From: Gammaproteobacteria bacterium
GTDB lineage: Bacteria > Pseudomonadota > Gammaproteobacteria > Burkholderiales > Rhodocyclaceae
NCBI GenBank assembly: GCA_018824085.1
Contig: JAHJHI010000013.1
Location: forward strand, 1-64,000
DNA: 64,000 nucleotides
Direction: 5' to 3'
Shown: one piece after another, positions 9,345-17,935 of the stretch
Numbering within the stretch: position 1 is the stretch's first letter
How the letters are laid out: each line of letters starts with the position of its first letter
Notes under the pieces: model-generated
What the model was told of the DNA's origin: nothing
Database searches by the model: none
What the model saw: the letters and a program-made list of their open reading frames with translations, nothing else
Translations under genes and position numbers: made by a program

Positions 9345-11444
9345 TTGATTTCTCAAAGCCTGACTTGGACGGCAAGCAAGCCGTCGCATGCACGCCGTTC
9401 GACCGCACTTGCCGTGTTGCGGGCCGCTTTCGGCGGCGGCCGTTTTCCACGCTGGCTTTTCTGCGTGCTGGCGATGCCCTGCGCAGCGCTCGCGGACGAC
9501 GAGCCGGAGCACCCGTTCCTGGATGACAACCTGCCGGTCGTGCTGTCGATGACGCGCATGCCGCAACGCATCGATGATGCGCCGGGCGCCGTCACGCTGA
9601 TCACGCGCGAGGACATCGAACGGCTCGGCTACCGTCGCCTGCCGCAATTGCTGCGCACGGTGCCGGGCATGAACGTGATGAGCGACACCGGACATTCGCC
9701 GGCGCCGTTCTATCACGGACTCGGTACGCTGAATCCGAACCGCATGCAGGTGCTGATCGACGGGCGTTCCGTCTATTCGCCGTATCTTTTCGGCTACGTG
9801 GATTGGGACGCGCTGCCGGTCACGATGGACGAGATCGAGCGGATCGAAGTCGTGCGCGGGTCGAATGCAGCCACCTATGGTTCCAACGCGGTGGCCGGTG
9901 TCGTCAATATCGTGACGCGCACCAGCCATGACGGGCCGTCAGTCATCGCCGAAGCGGGCACTGGCAGTGACGACGTGCGCGATGCGTCCGTGCGCCTGCG
10001 CCGCAGTTTCGGCGCACTCGGGCTCGCGATCAACGCCCGCACCATGGGCGACGAAGGCTTCGAATCGCGCAGCGACGACGCGCGCCTGAACGCCTTCACG
10101 GTGCGGGCCGATGTCGCACTGAACGGCGCCGATGAAATCAATGTGATGGCCGGCGCGGCAACCGGCCGGCGCGCGCTGGGCTTTCCTTTCGGCGTGCCGG
10201 GCAATCAGCTGAACCAGAACGGTTTCCGTGACATCGTCACCGACAACAATTTCGTGCATCTGCGGTTTCGCCGCTTTCTGGCGACGGACAACGAACTGTC
10301 GGTCAGCTACTACCGCAACGAGGACAAGGGCACGGAAGAGTATGTGGGCGACGGGGGCTTGCTGCTGAGCGTCGGGCCGGGAATCGTTCTCGAGCCGCTG
10401 GACTACAACCGGCGCGCGGTCAGGCAAGTCGTCGAGGTGCAGCATCAGTTCTCGCCGGTGCGTGACCTGCGCATCGCGTGGGGTGGCGAAGTCCGGCACG
10501 AAGCGCTGGAGTCGCACCGCATGTTCTACCTGACCGGGCGCGAGTCGCAGGGGCTGGTGCGGGCATCGGCAAACGCCGAGTGGCGTGCCAGCCCTGACTG
10601 GATATTCAATTTCGGCGACATGATCGAGCGTTTCCAGAACGGCTCGCTGCAGCACTCTCCGCGTCTGTTCGCCACCTGGCATGTGACGAGCGAGCACTCG
10701 TTGAAGGCGGGTGCGAGCCGCGCGTACCGGCAGCCGTCCCTCGTCGAGGAACGGGGCGACTCGCGCTTCATCGGTTCCAGCCCGTTGTTGCGGGGCGTGC
10801 CGCTGAACCGCACCTTCGTCGGCAACCCGGATCTCGATCCGGAACGGCTGGATTCGTTCGAATTTGGCTATGTCGGCCAGTTCGGCCCGATGACCGTCGA
10901 TGTGCGGCTGTTCCGCGAGAGGTTCTCGCGCCTGGTGCGGGAGACGCGTTACACCGACAACAGTTACGTGAGTCCCAACGGCATCACGTTCGCGCAGGGC
11001 GACACGGCGCTCGTCCGGGGCGTCGAGTACCAGCTGCGCTATCGGGGCGACGGGCGGGAGCTGTGGTTCTCGCACGCGCTGCCGCGCATCACGTCCGATG
11101 TCGACTGCGCCTCCGGCGCGTGTTACAGGGACACGGTACCGTCGTCCACGTGGTCGCTGACCTGGATGGAGGAGCTGCCGCGGGACTGGTCGGTGTCGGC
11201 CACGCTGTTCAGCGTGAACTCGGCCACCTGGCTCAGCGGAAGCAAGGAAATCGATGCGTACCAGACGCTGGATGCCCGCATAGCGAAGAAATTCCGCAGC
11301 GGCAACGCCCTGTGGGAAGTGGCGCTGGCGGTGACCGACATCGGTGCGGCGCACGAAACCTTCAACGACGACCAGGGTACGAAGGCGCCGTTCAATGAAG
11401 TGCCCCGGCAGACGCGGCTGACCCTGCGTACCAGCTGGTTCTGA
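9345..11444 (+). CDS. TonB-dependent outer membrane receptor
   Basis: A 699-residue TonB-dependent receptor. A signal peptide ends near ALADDEPEHP (about residue 50). The plug domain runs from VVLSMTRMPQRIDDAPGAVTLI (the TonB-box region precedes it) through about residue 200 (EIERIEVVRGSNAATYGSNAVAGVVNI). The 22-strand barrel ends in LTLRTSWF, with the terminal Phe typical of outer membrane proteins. I choose the TTG at 9345 because GGGGAG lies 8 bases upstream; the open frame extends back into lutC without a better start. The ligand is unknown; proximity to lutABC does not establish one. Confidence 0.85.
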   Translation: MISQSLTWTASKPSHARRSTALAVLRAAFGGGRFPRWLFCVLAMPCAALADDEPEHPFLDDNLPVVLSMTRMPQRIDDAPGAVTLITREDIERLGYRRLPQLLRTVPGMNVMSDTGHSPAPFYHGLGTLNPNRMQVLIDGRSVYSPYLFGYVDWDALPVTMDEIERIEVVRGSNAATYGSNAVAGVVNIVTRTSHDGPSVIAEAGTGSDDVRDASVRLRRSFGALGLAINARTMGDEGFESRSDDARLNAFTVRADVALNGADEINVMAGAATGRRALGFPFGVPGNQLNQNGFRDIVTDNNFVHLRFRRFLATDNELSVSYYRNEDKGTEEYVGDGGLLLSVGPGIVLEPLDYNRRAVRQVVEVQHQFSPVRDLRIAWGGEVRHEALESHRMFYLTGRESQGLVRASANAEWRASPDWIFNFGDMIERFQNGSLQHSPRLFATWHVTSEHSLKAGASRAYRQPSLVEERGDSRFIGSSPLLRGVPLNRTFVGNPDLDPERLDSFEFGYVGQFGPMTVDVRLFRERFSRLVRETRYTDNSYVSPNGITFAQGDTALVRGVEYQLRYRGDGRELWFSHALPRITSDVDCASGACYRDTVPSSTWSLTWMEELPRDWSVSATLFSVNSATWLSGSKEIDAYQTLDARIAKKFRSGNALWEVALAVTDIGAAHETFNDDQGTKAPFNEVPRQTRLTLRTSWF

Positions 11445-11515
11445 ACGGCCCGCGCCGGCTTCCCGTATCATGATCGCCGGATAAACAGGCGGTCCACGCG
11501 GCGGGAGACGACAGG

Positions 11516-13459
11516 GTGCGGAGTCGGTTCGGACTCAATCGACTCGGATTCCGCAGTCGCGTGCTGGTGGCGGCACTGTTGCCGTCGGTGGCGATCGCGC
11601 TGGCGCTGGCCATCCATTTCACCAGCACCCGGATTGCCGACATCGAGCGCGGCCTGATCGACCGTACGATGCTGCTCGCGAGCAGTCTGGCGCCGGCGTC
11701 GGAATACGGGCTGTTCGCCGGCAATCTCGATGTCCTCCAGTCGCTTGCCGATGCGGCGTTGCGCGAGCGCGGCGTCTCGGGTGTTCTCATTCTCGACCGG
11801 GACAATGCCGTGCTGGCACGTGCCGGTGTCGTGCAGGAGCCCTTGCTCGAGCGGCTGCGCGCACTGCGCGTACCGACACTGCTCGAGAGCAGCGCAGCAT
11901 TCCACCTTTTTGCAGCCCCGGTACTCAGTGGCCAGGTGCGTCCGGACGCGCTGTTCGACGATGCCGCCCGACCGGCGGCTGCGACGCGGATCGGTACCGT
12001 CATCGTCGCGGTGTCGCGTTTTGGCAGCACGCAGGCGCGACGCGAACTGATCACCAGTGCCATCCTGATCACGCTGGGCGGGCTGATTCTGGCTGGCGCG
12101 TTCGCGCGCATCCTGTCGGATGGCGTCACGGCGCCGGTGCGCGTGCTGGCGGAAACTGTCGAGCGCATCGAGAAAGGAGACCTTTCGGTGCGTGCCCACA
12201 CCGGTGTGCAAGGCATCCTGCTCGCGCTCGAACACGGCATCAACCGGATGGCGGCCGCGCTCGACAGCGCCCGCGCCGGACTGGAGCAGCGGGTGCGCGA
12301 CGCGACCGCGCAGCTGCAGCAGCAGAAGGAAGTGGCCGAACAGGCCAATCGCGCCAAGACGCAGTTCGTCGACGCGTTGCTGCATGACCTGAGCCAGCCC
12401 CTGATGGCCATAGGTCTGGACATCCGCACGCTCAAACTGCGCCTGCGCGACGAGGACAGCGTCAGCCTGCTGTCGCGGCTGGAACGCTCGTCGATGAAGC
12501 TCGAAAACATGAGGGACGTGCTGCTCGACGTCGCGCGGCTCGAATCGGGTGCCACGCAGCCGCGGGTGACCGATTTCCCGCTGGACCGGGTGTTCGACAG
12601 CCTGCGCGTCACGTTCGAGATGCAGGCGATCGAGAAGGGTTTGCGCTTCGAGCTGTTCCGCACCTCGCTGTGGTGTCGTTCCGACCCGCTGCTGCTGGAG
12701 CGCGTACTGGCGAACCTGCTGTCCAATGCCTTGCGCTACACGGCGCAAGGCACGGTGCTGATCGGCGCGCGCGTGCTCGCCGGCGGGCGCCTGCGCATCG
12801 AGGTCCGCGATAGCGGCCAGGGCATTCCGGCCGAGCGCATCGACGACGTGTTCACCGAATTCGTGCGCTTGCCCGATGCCGGCCCCGGTTCCGGCGGACG
12901 CGGCATGGGCCTGGGGCTGGCCATCGTCAAGCGCCTGTGCGCACTGCTCGGCCATGAGCTGTCGGTGCGCTCGCGTCCGCAGAAGGGATCCACCTTCAGC
13001 GTCGTGCTGCCGCGCGTCCAGGCTTTCGTGCAGGCGCCGGCGGTCGAGGCGATGGCCGGGCTCGAACGGCTGGCCGGGCAGCGGGTCGCGCTGATCGACG
13101 ACGACGCGACCGTGCTGCAATCGCTGCAACTGCTGCTGCATTCGTTCGGCATCGACGTGGTCGCGGGCACCTCGCACGAGTTCGTGCTGCGCCAGCTGCG
13201 CCAGGCGGGCGCACCCGCCTTCATCATCAGCGACTATCAGCTGGGCGACGGCCTGGACGGCCTGCAGGTGGTGCTCGCGCTGCGGCGTGAACTCGGCGAA
13301 GACATCCCGGCGCTCGTGATGACCGGGCTGGCCGCCACGCGGGAACTGGAGATCGAACTCGAGGAACACGGCATCCCGCTCGTTGCCAAGCCGGTGCGCC
13401 CCGTGGTGCTCGATGCCGTCATCGGCGGCATGCTGGACGCCGCGGATGACGACGACTGA
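11516..13459 (+). CDS. Hybrid sensor histidine kinase with C-terminal receiver
   Basis: A 647-residue membrane sensor kinase. Order: transmembrane segment (about 14-32), extracytoplasmic sensor (to about 175, containing ASEYGLFAGNLD as in BarA-type kinases), second transmembrane segment, HAMP (about 200-250), HisKA with phospho-acceptor His in LLHDLSQPLMAIG (about 295), HATPase (N box NLLSNALRY, G boxes DSGQGIP and GMGLGLAIVK), and a receiver domain from about 520 with conserved DDD, phospho-Asp in ISDYQLGD and Lys in VAKPVRP. GTG start at 11516 preceded by GCGGGAG. It converges on the LuxR-type regulator at 13532, the likely partner. Confidence 0.88.
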   Translation: MRSRFGLNRLGFRSRVLVAALLPSVAIALALAIHFTSTRIADIERGLIDRTMLLASSLAPASEYGLFAGNLDVLQSLADAALRERGVSGVLILDRDNAVLARAGVVQEPLLERLRALRVPTLLESSAAFHLFAAPVLSGQVRPDALFDDAARPAAATRIGTVIVAVSRFGSTQARRELITSAILITLGGLILAGAFARILSDGVTAPVRVLAETVERIEKGDLSVRAHTGVQGILLALEHGINRMAAALDSARAGLEQRVRDATAQLQQQKEVAEQANRAKTQFVDALLHDLSQPLMAIGLDIRTLKLRLRDEDSVSLLSRLERSSMKLENMRDVLLDVARLESGATQPRVTDFPLDRVFDSLRVTFEMQAIEKGLRFELFRTSLWCRSDPLLLERVLANLLSNALRYTAQGTVLIGARVLAGGRLRIEVRDSGQGIPAERIDDVFTEFVRLPDAGPGSGGRGMGLGLAIVKRLCALLGHELSVRSRPQKGSTFSVVLPRVQAFVQAPAVEAMAGLERLAGQRVALIDDDATVLQSLQLLLHSFGIDVVAGTSHEFVLRQLRQAGAPAFIISDYQLGDGLDGLQVVLALRRELGEDIPALVMTGLAATRELEIELEEHGIPLVAKPVRPVVLDAVIGGMLDAADDDD

Positions 13460-13531
13460 AAACCGCGCCGTGGCTCAAACCGGCCGGGCCCGTGCGACGG
13501 ATGATGCACTCATCAACCGTCGCACGGGTGA

Positions 13532-14191
13532 TCAGGCTCGCGGCGTGCGCCGGGGCAGGCGAATGCCCATTTCCGAAAGTGCGAACAGCGCCTGCGTGCG
13601 GTTCTTGACGCCGAGCAGCCGCAGGATGGTCGAAATGTGCGTCTTCGCGGTGCCGTCCGAAATGCCCAGTTCGCGGCAGATGAGCTTGTTCGGCATGCCC
13701 TCTATCATCAGCGCGAGCACCTGGATCTGGCGCGGCGTGAGTCCGATGTCGGCGACGTTCTGCACGCTCGGTCGTGGCGGGCGCGCGTTGCTCGCTTCGT
13801 TCAGCACCTGCTGCGGCACGTAGATGCCGCCTTTCATCACCAGCTGCAACGCACTGACGAGAACGGACGTGGTCGAACTTTTCGAAATGAAGCCCATCGC
13901 ACCCTGGTCGATGGCGCGGGTTATCGTGTCGCGGTCGTCCTGCGCCGAAATGACGACGACAGGCACGTCGGGGTAGTCGGTGCGCACCTGTGTCAGCAGC
14001 GATGTGCCCTCGGCGTCGGGCAGATTCAGGTCCAGCATGACGAGATCCGGGCGCAATCCGCCGCGCAGCATGGCCAGCGCACGCGCCGCCAGCAGTGCGC
14101 AACGGATGTCCGGCTCATTGTCGATTTCGGTCAGTACGCTGCGCAGTCCCTCGACGACGAGGGGCTGGTCTTCGACGATCAGTACCTGCAT
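13532..14191 (-). CDS. LuxR/NarL-family response regulator
   Basis: A 219-residue two-domain regulator. The receiver domain (1-120) has Asp in LVMLDLNLPD as phosphorylation site, and ISKSS carries the conserved Lys. The C-terminal LuxR-type helix-turn-helix runs from LTPRQIQVLALMIEGM to about residue 205. The start ATG is at 14191; the much longer open frame upstream has no homology. It is convergent with the hybrid kinase at 11516, and such kinase plus NarL pairs often act together, so I infer pairing. Confidence 0.88.
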   Translation of the reverse strand: MQVLIVEDQPLVVEGLRSVLTEIDNEPDIRCALLAARALAMLRGGLRPDLVMLDLNLPDAEGTSLLTQVRTDYPDVPVVVISAQDDRDTITRAIDQGAMGFISKSSTTSVLVSALQLVMKGGIYVPQQVLNEASNARPPRPSVQNVADIGLTPRQIQVLALMIEGMPNKLICRELGISDGTAKTHISTILRLLGVKNRTQALFALSEMGIRLPRRTPRA

Positions 14192-14284
14192 GGGATGACC
14201 CGTGGCGAGGTGAAGCCGTGATTTTATATGCCAGTGGCCGGCCACCGCCACCGCTGGCTGAATCTGACGAGGGGAGAAGCAGGC

Positions 14285-14656
14285 TTGGGCAAGGGATTGA
14301 TACTGTTTGGACACGGCTCGCGCGATCCCGAATGGGCGCGGCCGCTGCGTGAAGTCGCGGCCCGGATCGCCGACGCGCCCGATGCGCCGTGGGTCGAGCT
14401 GGCGTTCCTCGAATTTCTCGAACCGTCGCTCGACGTCGCCTGTGACCGGCTGGTGGCGCAGGGGGCTACCCATGTTGCGGTCGTGCCGATGTTCATCGCG
14501 CAGAGCGGCCACGTGAGGCGTGACGTGCCGGCCCGCATCGAGGCCGCGCGAGCGCGCCATCCGGCGCTGCGCATCGAGCTCGCCGTCGCGGTGGGCGAGG
14601 ACACGCGCGTGCAGGCGATCATGGCCGACGTTGCGCGGGCCGCGCTGCTGCCCTGA
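14285..14656 (+). CDS. CbiX/SirB-like sirohydrochlorin chelatase
   Basis: A 123-residue protein of the CbiX small chelatase family, which inserts Co2+ or Fe2+ into sirohydrochlorin for cobalamin or siroheme. It contains the metal/porphyrin-binding motif LILFGHGSRDPEWARPL at the N-terminus and FIAQSGHVRRDVP, with the second conserved His. The TTG at 14285 has GAGGGGAGAAG 6-16 bases upstream; an ATG at 14228 is possible but would add residues without homology. It is divergent from the LuxR-type regulator. Siroheme supply would suit a nitrite reductase elsewhere, but that link is only inference. Confidence 0.82.
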   Translation: MGKGLILFGHGSRDPEWARPLREVAARIADAPDAPWVELAFLEFLEPSLDVACDRLVAQGATHVAVVPMFIAQSGHVRRDVPARIEAARARHPALRIELAVAVGEDTRVQAIMADVARAALLP

Positions 14657-14756
14657 AGAAAGGTTCAAGGGCACGCCGCGGCTGCCGTTACCAGCGAATC
14701 GAAGGGGCACATTGACATTCATGGTGTGCCCCGTTCACCGTCCCGTGGAGTGCTGC

Positions 14757-15662
14757 ATGCCGCTTGTTTCAGCCCGGATCAGGGTGCTGGTTGTCGACGA
14801 CGAACCCTGCAATCTGGAGCTCATCCGCGAGTATCTGGACGGTCAGGCCTATTTGCTGACCGTTGCCCATGACGGTGCCGAGGCGTGGGCGCTGCTCGAT
14901 GACGCCGAGCAGCATTTCGACCTGCTCGTGCTCGACCGGATGATGCCCAGGGTCGACGGCATGGAAGTGCTGCGGCGGGTGGCCCGCACGCCGCGCCTGA
15001 GCGGGCTGCCGGTCATCATGCAGACGGCTGCCGCCACGCCCGACCAGGTGCGCGAGGGGCTTGCGGCCGGTGCGCGCTACTACCTGACCAAGCCGTACGA
15101 ACCGGATGCCTTGCTGGCCATCATGAAGTCGGCGCTTGACGAATCCCGGCGCCACCGCGAGATCCAGCTGCAGTACGACAGCCTGCGCCAGGCGATGTCG
15201 CTGCTTGCCGGCGCCGAGTTCGCGTTCTCGACGCTGGCCGAAGCGGCGCAGCTGGCGTCACTGGCGTCACTGGCGGCGCCGCAGCCCGGCAACATCGTCA
15301 TGGGCTTGAGCGAGCTTCTGATCAATGCGGTCGAGCACGGCAACCTCGGCATCAGTTATGCCGAAAAGTCCCGTCTGCGCATGGACGAGTGCTGGGAAGA
15401 GGAGGTCGAGCGGCGCCTTCTGCTGCCGGAGAACGCCGGCAAACGGGCCCGTTTGTCCATTGCGCGATCCGATGGCGAGCTGCGTTACACCATCAGTGAT
15501 CACGGCGGCGGATTCGAATTCGAGCGCTATCTGGATTTCGATCCGGCACGCGCATTCGATCCCAACGGGCGCGGCATCGCGATGGCGCGCCAGCTCTCGT
15601 TCCAGCGCCTCGAGTATCGCGAAGGCGGGCGTGTCGTTGTTGCCGTGGTGAATCTGCAGTGA
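14757..15662 (+). CDS. Response regulator fused to RsbW/HATPase-like domain
   Basis: A 301-residue fusion. Residues about 6-125 are a receiver (VVDDEPCN, phospho-Asp in LLVLDRMMPRVDG, Lys in YLTKPYEP). After a coiled linker, residues about 165-301 form an ATPase domain of the anti-sigma kinase type, with the N box LSELLINAVEHGNL and the G box DHGGGFEF...NGRGIAMARQL. It likely works with the overlapping phosphatase gene at 15659 in a partner-switching type pathway. The start is set by GTGGAG 6 bases upstream. No STAS antagonist or sigma factor is adjacent. Confidence 0.85.
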   Translation: MPLVSARIRVLVVDDEPCNLELIREYLDGQAYLLTVAHDGAEAWALLDDAEQHFDLLVLDRMMPRVDGMEVLRRVARTPRLSGLPVIMQTAAATPDQVREGLAAGARYYLTKPYEPDALLAIMKSALDESRRHREIQLQYDSLRQAMSLLAGAEFAFSTLAEAAQLASLASLAAPQPGNIVMGLSELLINAVEHGNLGISYAEKSRLRMDECWEEEVERRLLLPENAGKRARLSIARSDGELRYTISDHGGGFEFERYLDFDPARAFDPNGRGIAMARQLSFQRLEYREGGRVVVAVVNLQ

Positions 15663-16807
15663 CCGGCGCGCACGCATCGCCGGCTGACGCCGCAGTGCTG
15701 ACGGTGCTGGTCGTCGACGATGCGCTGGTCGGACGCGCCACCGTCGGCGCGCTGGTGCGGCGGCTCGGCTACCGCTGTGTGGAAGCATCGGACGGCGCGT
15801 CGGCGATCAGGTTGTTTCACGAAACACGTCCCGACGTCGTGCTGATGGACGTGATGATGCCGGGCATCGACGGCCTGTCGGCCACGCGGGAACTGCGCCG
15901 CCTCAGTACCGGCACCTGGCTGCCCATCCTGCTGCTGTCGGCGCGTTCGGACGACGCCGACATGCTGGAGGGACTGGAGGCCGGCGCCGACGACTATCTG
16001 ACCAAACCGATCAATTTCTCCATCCTCGCCGCCAAGCTGGCGGCCTGCGCGCGCCAGCGGGACATGGTTGCCTGCATGGCGCGCTTTCGCGCGGAGCAGG
16101 AAGAGGAGATCGAATTCGCACGGCACGTCATCGAGCGCCAGGTACAGGGCAAGATGGACCCCGATCCGCGCGTGCGCCATTCGGTCACGCCCACCGCGCA
16201 GTTCTCGGGCGACATCGTCGCGGTGTCGCGCGCCGACTCCGAGGGGCGCTACGCGCTGCTTGCCGACGCCACCGGACACGGCCTGTCGGCGGCGATCAGC
16301 GTGCTGCCGGTGCTGCAGGTGTTCTTCGGCATGGCGCAGAAGGGCCTCGCGCTGTCGCTGATGATCCGGGAGATCAACCGGCATCTGTTGTCGACGCTGC
16401 CGGTCGGGCGCTTCGTCGCGGCCGCCATGGTGCGGCTCGAGGACGGGCACGGCGAGATCTGGGTCGGCGGTACGCCGGATGTGCTGTGGCTCGACGCGGC
16501 CGGCGCCGTCAGGCAGCGCTTCGTGTCCGACGGTCTGCCGCTGGGCATCGATTGCGACGGCACGCTGGCGGGCGAGACCCGGGCCTTGCGCTGGTCGCCG
16601 GGCGATCAGCTCGTGTTCTGTTCGGACGGCTTGCTCGAAGCCCGCGACGCGGCGGGCACGCCATTCGGCAGCGCGCGGCTCGAACATGCGCTGCGCTCGG
16701 GTGACGCGCCCGGGCGCCACGAGGCGGTGCGCTCGGCGCTGTCCGTGCATCTGAACGGAGCGCTCGCGCACGACGACGTGTCGCTCATGGTCATCGATCT
16801 CGACTGA
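15659..16807 (+). CDS. Response regulator with PP2C/SpoIIE phosphatase domain
   Basis: A 382-residue protein with an N-terminal receiver (residues about 14-135: VVDDALVG, phospho-Asp in VVLMDVMMPGIDG, Lys in YLTKPINF), a helical linker, and a PP2C-type Ser/Thr phosphatase domain (about 175-382: GDIVAVSRADSEGRYALLADATGHGLSAA with metal-binding Asp residues, FCSDGLLEARD, and AHDDVSLMVIDL near the end). The GTG start overlaps the previous stop by four bases (GTGA), so the two are translationally coupled. Together they resemble an RsbW/RsbU-like output module controlled by phosphorelay. Confidence 0.88.
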   Translation: MTGAHASPADAAVLTVLVVDDALVGRATVGALVRRLGYRCVEASDGASAIRLFHETRPDVVLMDVMMPGIDGLSATRELRRLSTGTWLPILLLSARSDDADMLEGLEAGADDYLTKPINFSILAAKLAACARQRDMVACMARFRAEQEEEIEFARHVIERQVQGKMDPDPRVRHSVTPTAQFSGDIVAVSRADSEGRYALLADATGHGLSAAISVLPVLQVFFGMAQKGLALSLMIREINRHLLSTLPVGRFVAAAMVRLEDGHGEIWVGGTPDVLWLDAAGAVRQRFVSDGLPLGIDCDGTLAGETRALRWSPGDQLVFCSDGLLEARDAAGTPFGSARLEHALRSGDAPGRHEAVRSALSVHLNGALAHDDVSLMVIDLD

Positions 16808-16860
16808 CGCGCGCTCCGGCGCCGTCGATCACGCCTGTTCGCGTGCCCGGCCGGCGCACA

Positions 16861-16876
16861 TGGCACGGTGGTTGCA
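16861..16876 (+). promoter_or_regulatory. Sigma54 (-24/-12) promoter of nasT
   Basis: TGGCACGGTGGTTGCA matches the sigma54 consensus TGGCACGN4TTGCW at every fixed position, with GG and GC spaced 10 bases apart. The predicted transcript starts near 16888, about 24 bases before the nasT ATG. Requires an AAA+ activator, presumably NtrC; I see no convincing activator site in the short region upstream. Confidence 0.85.
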
Positions 16877-16911
16877 TCACTTGACGCATAGAAACCACTT
16901 GTCCTGTACCG

Positions 16912-17493
16912 ATGGCTGTACTCAATGTCCTGATCGTGGATGAATCGCGCAAGCGTGCAGCGGAAATCTGCGCCGGCCTCGCCTGCGCCGGATACCAGGT
17001 TGCCGCCGTGCTGACGAGTGCCTACGACCTGCACAACAAGGTCCAGGAGCTGAAGCCGGACGTCATCCTGATCCAGACCGATTCGCCGTCGCGCGACACG
17101 CTCGAGCACATGGCGGCGATGGACCGTGACATGCCGCGTCCGGTCGTCGTGTTTGCCAATGATTCGGACAGCAAGACGATACGCCGCGCGATGAAGGCGG
17201 GTGTCTCCGCCTACGTCGTCGACGGGCTGGAACCCAAGCGGATAAAGCCTGTCATCGATGTCGCGCTGGCGCGCTTCGAAGAGCACCAGGAGTTGCGTCG
17301 TTCGCGCGACGAAGCCCGCCAGAAACTGTCCGAGCGCATCGCCGTCGACCGCGCCAAGGGCGTGCTCATGAAGCTGCGCGGCATCGACGAGGATGCCGCC
17401 TACCATTCGCTGCGCAAGCTGGCGATGGAGCGCGGCAAGACCATCGCCGCCGTATCCGAAGACCTCCTCGCCACCGCCCGCCTGCTCGGCTGA
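16912..17493 (+). CDS. nasT: ANTAR-domain RNA-binding antiterminator NasT
   Basis: A 193-residue NasT/AmiR-type protein. The N-terminal receiver-like domain (1-120) has VDES but only a weak match at the phosphorylation site (LIQTDSPSRDTLE), typical of NasT. A coiled coil follows (about 120-140), then the C-terminal ANTAR three-helix domain (ERIAVDRAKGVLMKL...AYHSLRKLAMERG). NasT binds paired hexaloop hairpins in nas leader RNAs and prevents termination; NasS holds it inactive without nitrate. The nasS gene follows after 442 bases under its own leader, and matching hairpins are present at 17713 and 30994. Confidence 0.92.
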   Translation: MAVLNVLIVDESRKRAAEICAGLACAGYQVAAVLTSAYDLHNKVQELKPDVILIQTDSPSRDTLEHMAAMDRDMPRPVVVFANDSDSKTIRRAMKAGVSAYVVDGLEPKRIKPVIDVALARFEEHQELRRSRDEARQKLSERIAVDRAKGVLMKLRGIDEDAAYHSLRKLAMERGKTIAAVSEDLLATARLLG

Positions 17494-17567
17494 GCAGCGC
17501 CGGGCAGGCGGCACCTCCCTTCCTCCGGTTCAGCGTTCGTCGCCGTGGTGCGCGCGCGCCGGTTCTT

Positions 17568-17582
17568 GCACCGCACAAGTGC
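17568..17582 (+). promoter_or_regulatory. Candidate NtrC site upstream of the nasS operon
   Basis: GCACC-GCACA-AGTGC differs at one position from the NtrC consensus GCACC-N5-GGTGC. It sits about 100 bp upstream of the sigma54 promoter at 17682, a normal enhancer distance. A similar element occupies the same relative position before nrtA, and both are preceded by TT. Confidence 0.5.
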
Positions 17583-17681
17583 GTACAACCGGCTGGCGCA
17601 CGCGCCGCGTCTGGCGCCGGGCCGTCCCGTGCGACGCTGAAATGCCGCGCCGGCATGCGTTCCGGCGACATCGGGCATTTG

Positions 17682-17697
17682 TGGCACGGACTCTGCT
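17682..17697 (+). promoter_or_regulatory. Sigma54 (-24/-12) promoter of the nasS operon
   Basis: TGGCACGGACTCTGCT has an intact -24 box and GC at -12, with one mismatch (C for T) in the -12 element and correct 10-base spacing. Predicted transcription start near 17708, leaving a leader of about 228 nt before nasS. The region 17494-17681 upstream holds the candidate NtrC site but no gene. Confidence 0.8.
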
Positions 17698-17712
17698 TTT
17701 ATCGGTTCGAGG

Positions 17713-17750
17713 CGCAACAACGATGTTGCGACCAGTGGAGCGCGAGCTCC
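17713..17750 (+). promoter_or_regulatory. ANTAR-target RNA hairpins in the nasS leader
   Basis: Hairpin 1: CGCAAC (17713-17718), hexaloop AACGAT, GTTGCG (17725-17730); the loop has A at position 1 and G at position 4 as in known ANTAR-binding RNAs. Six bases later hairpin 2: GGAG (17737-17740), loop CGCGAG, CTCC (17747-17750); G is at position 4 but C replaces A at position 1, and it could also fold as a GCGA tetraloop. Hairpin 1 is convincing; hairpin 2 is a plausible but imperfect partner. Confidence 0.68.
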
Positions 17751-17761
17751 TTCGCAGGGAC

Positions 17762-17811
17762 AAGGGCGTCCATCTTGCCGGCCATCACGCCGGAAGATGC
17801 ACGCCCTTTTT
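17762..17811 (+). terminator. Leader attenuator terminator before nasS
   Basis: A long interrupted stem: AAGGGCGT (17762-17769) with ACGCCCTT (17801-17808), a C/C mismatch, CATCTT with AAGATG, a bulged G and CCGG with CCGG, then a U-run (17807-17811). It lies about 55 nt into the leader RNA and 125 nt before the nasS ATG, where a constitutive terminator would block the operon. It is therefore read as an attenuator relieved by NasT. Confidence 0.82.
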
Positions 17812-17935
17812 ACTTCTGGATGCTGATCATGACGACACGGACCGCTCGATGGCTGATTCACCCGGACGCGCACGCGCTGCGCCGCGCCGGCCCTTGCCCG
17901 GATGGGGTGCGACGCGCGCACGGAAGGCTGCCATC

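Noticed and set aside
16808-16860. NtrC site upstream of the nasT sigma54 promoter
   Set aside because: Only partial GC-rich matches were visible; no acceptable GCACC-N5-GGTGC pair.
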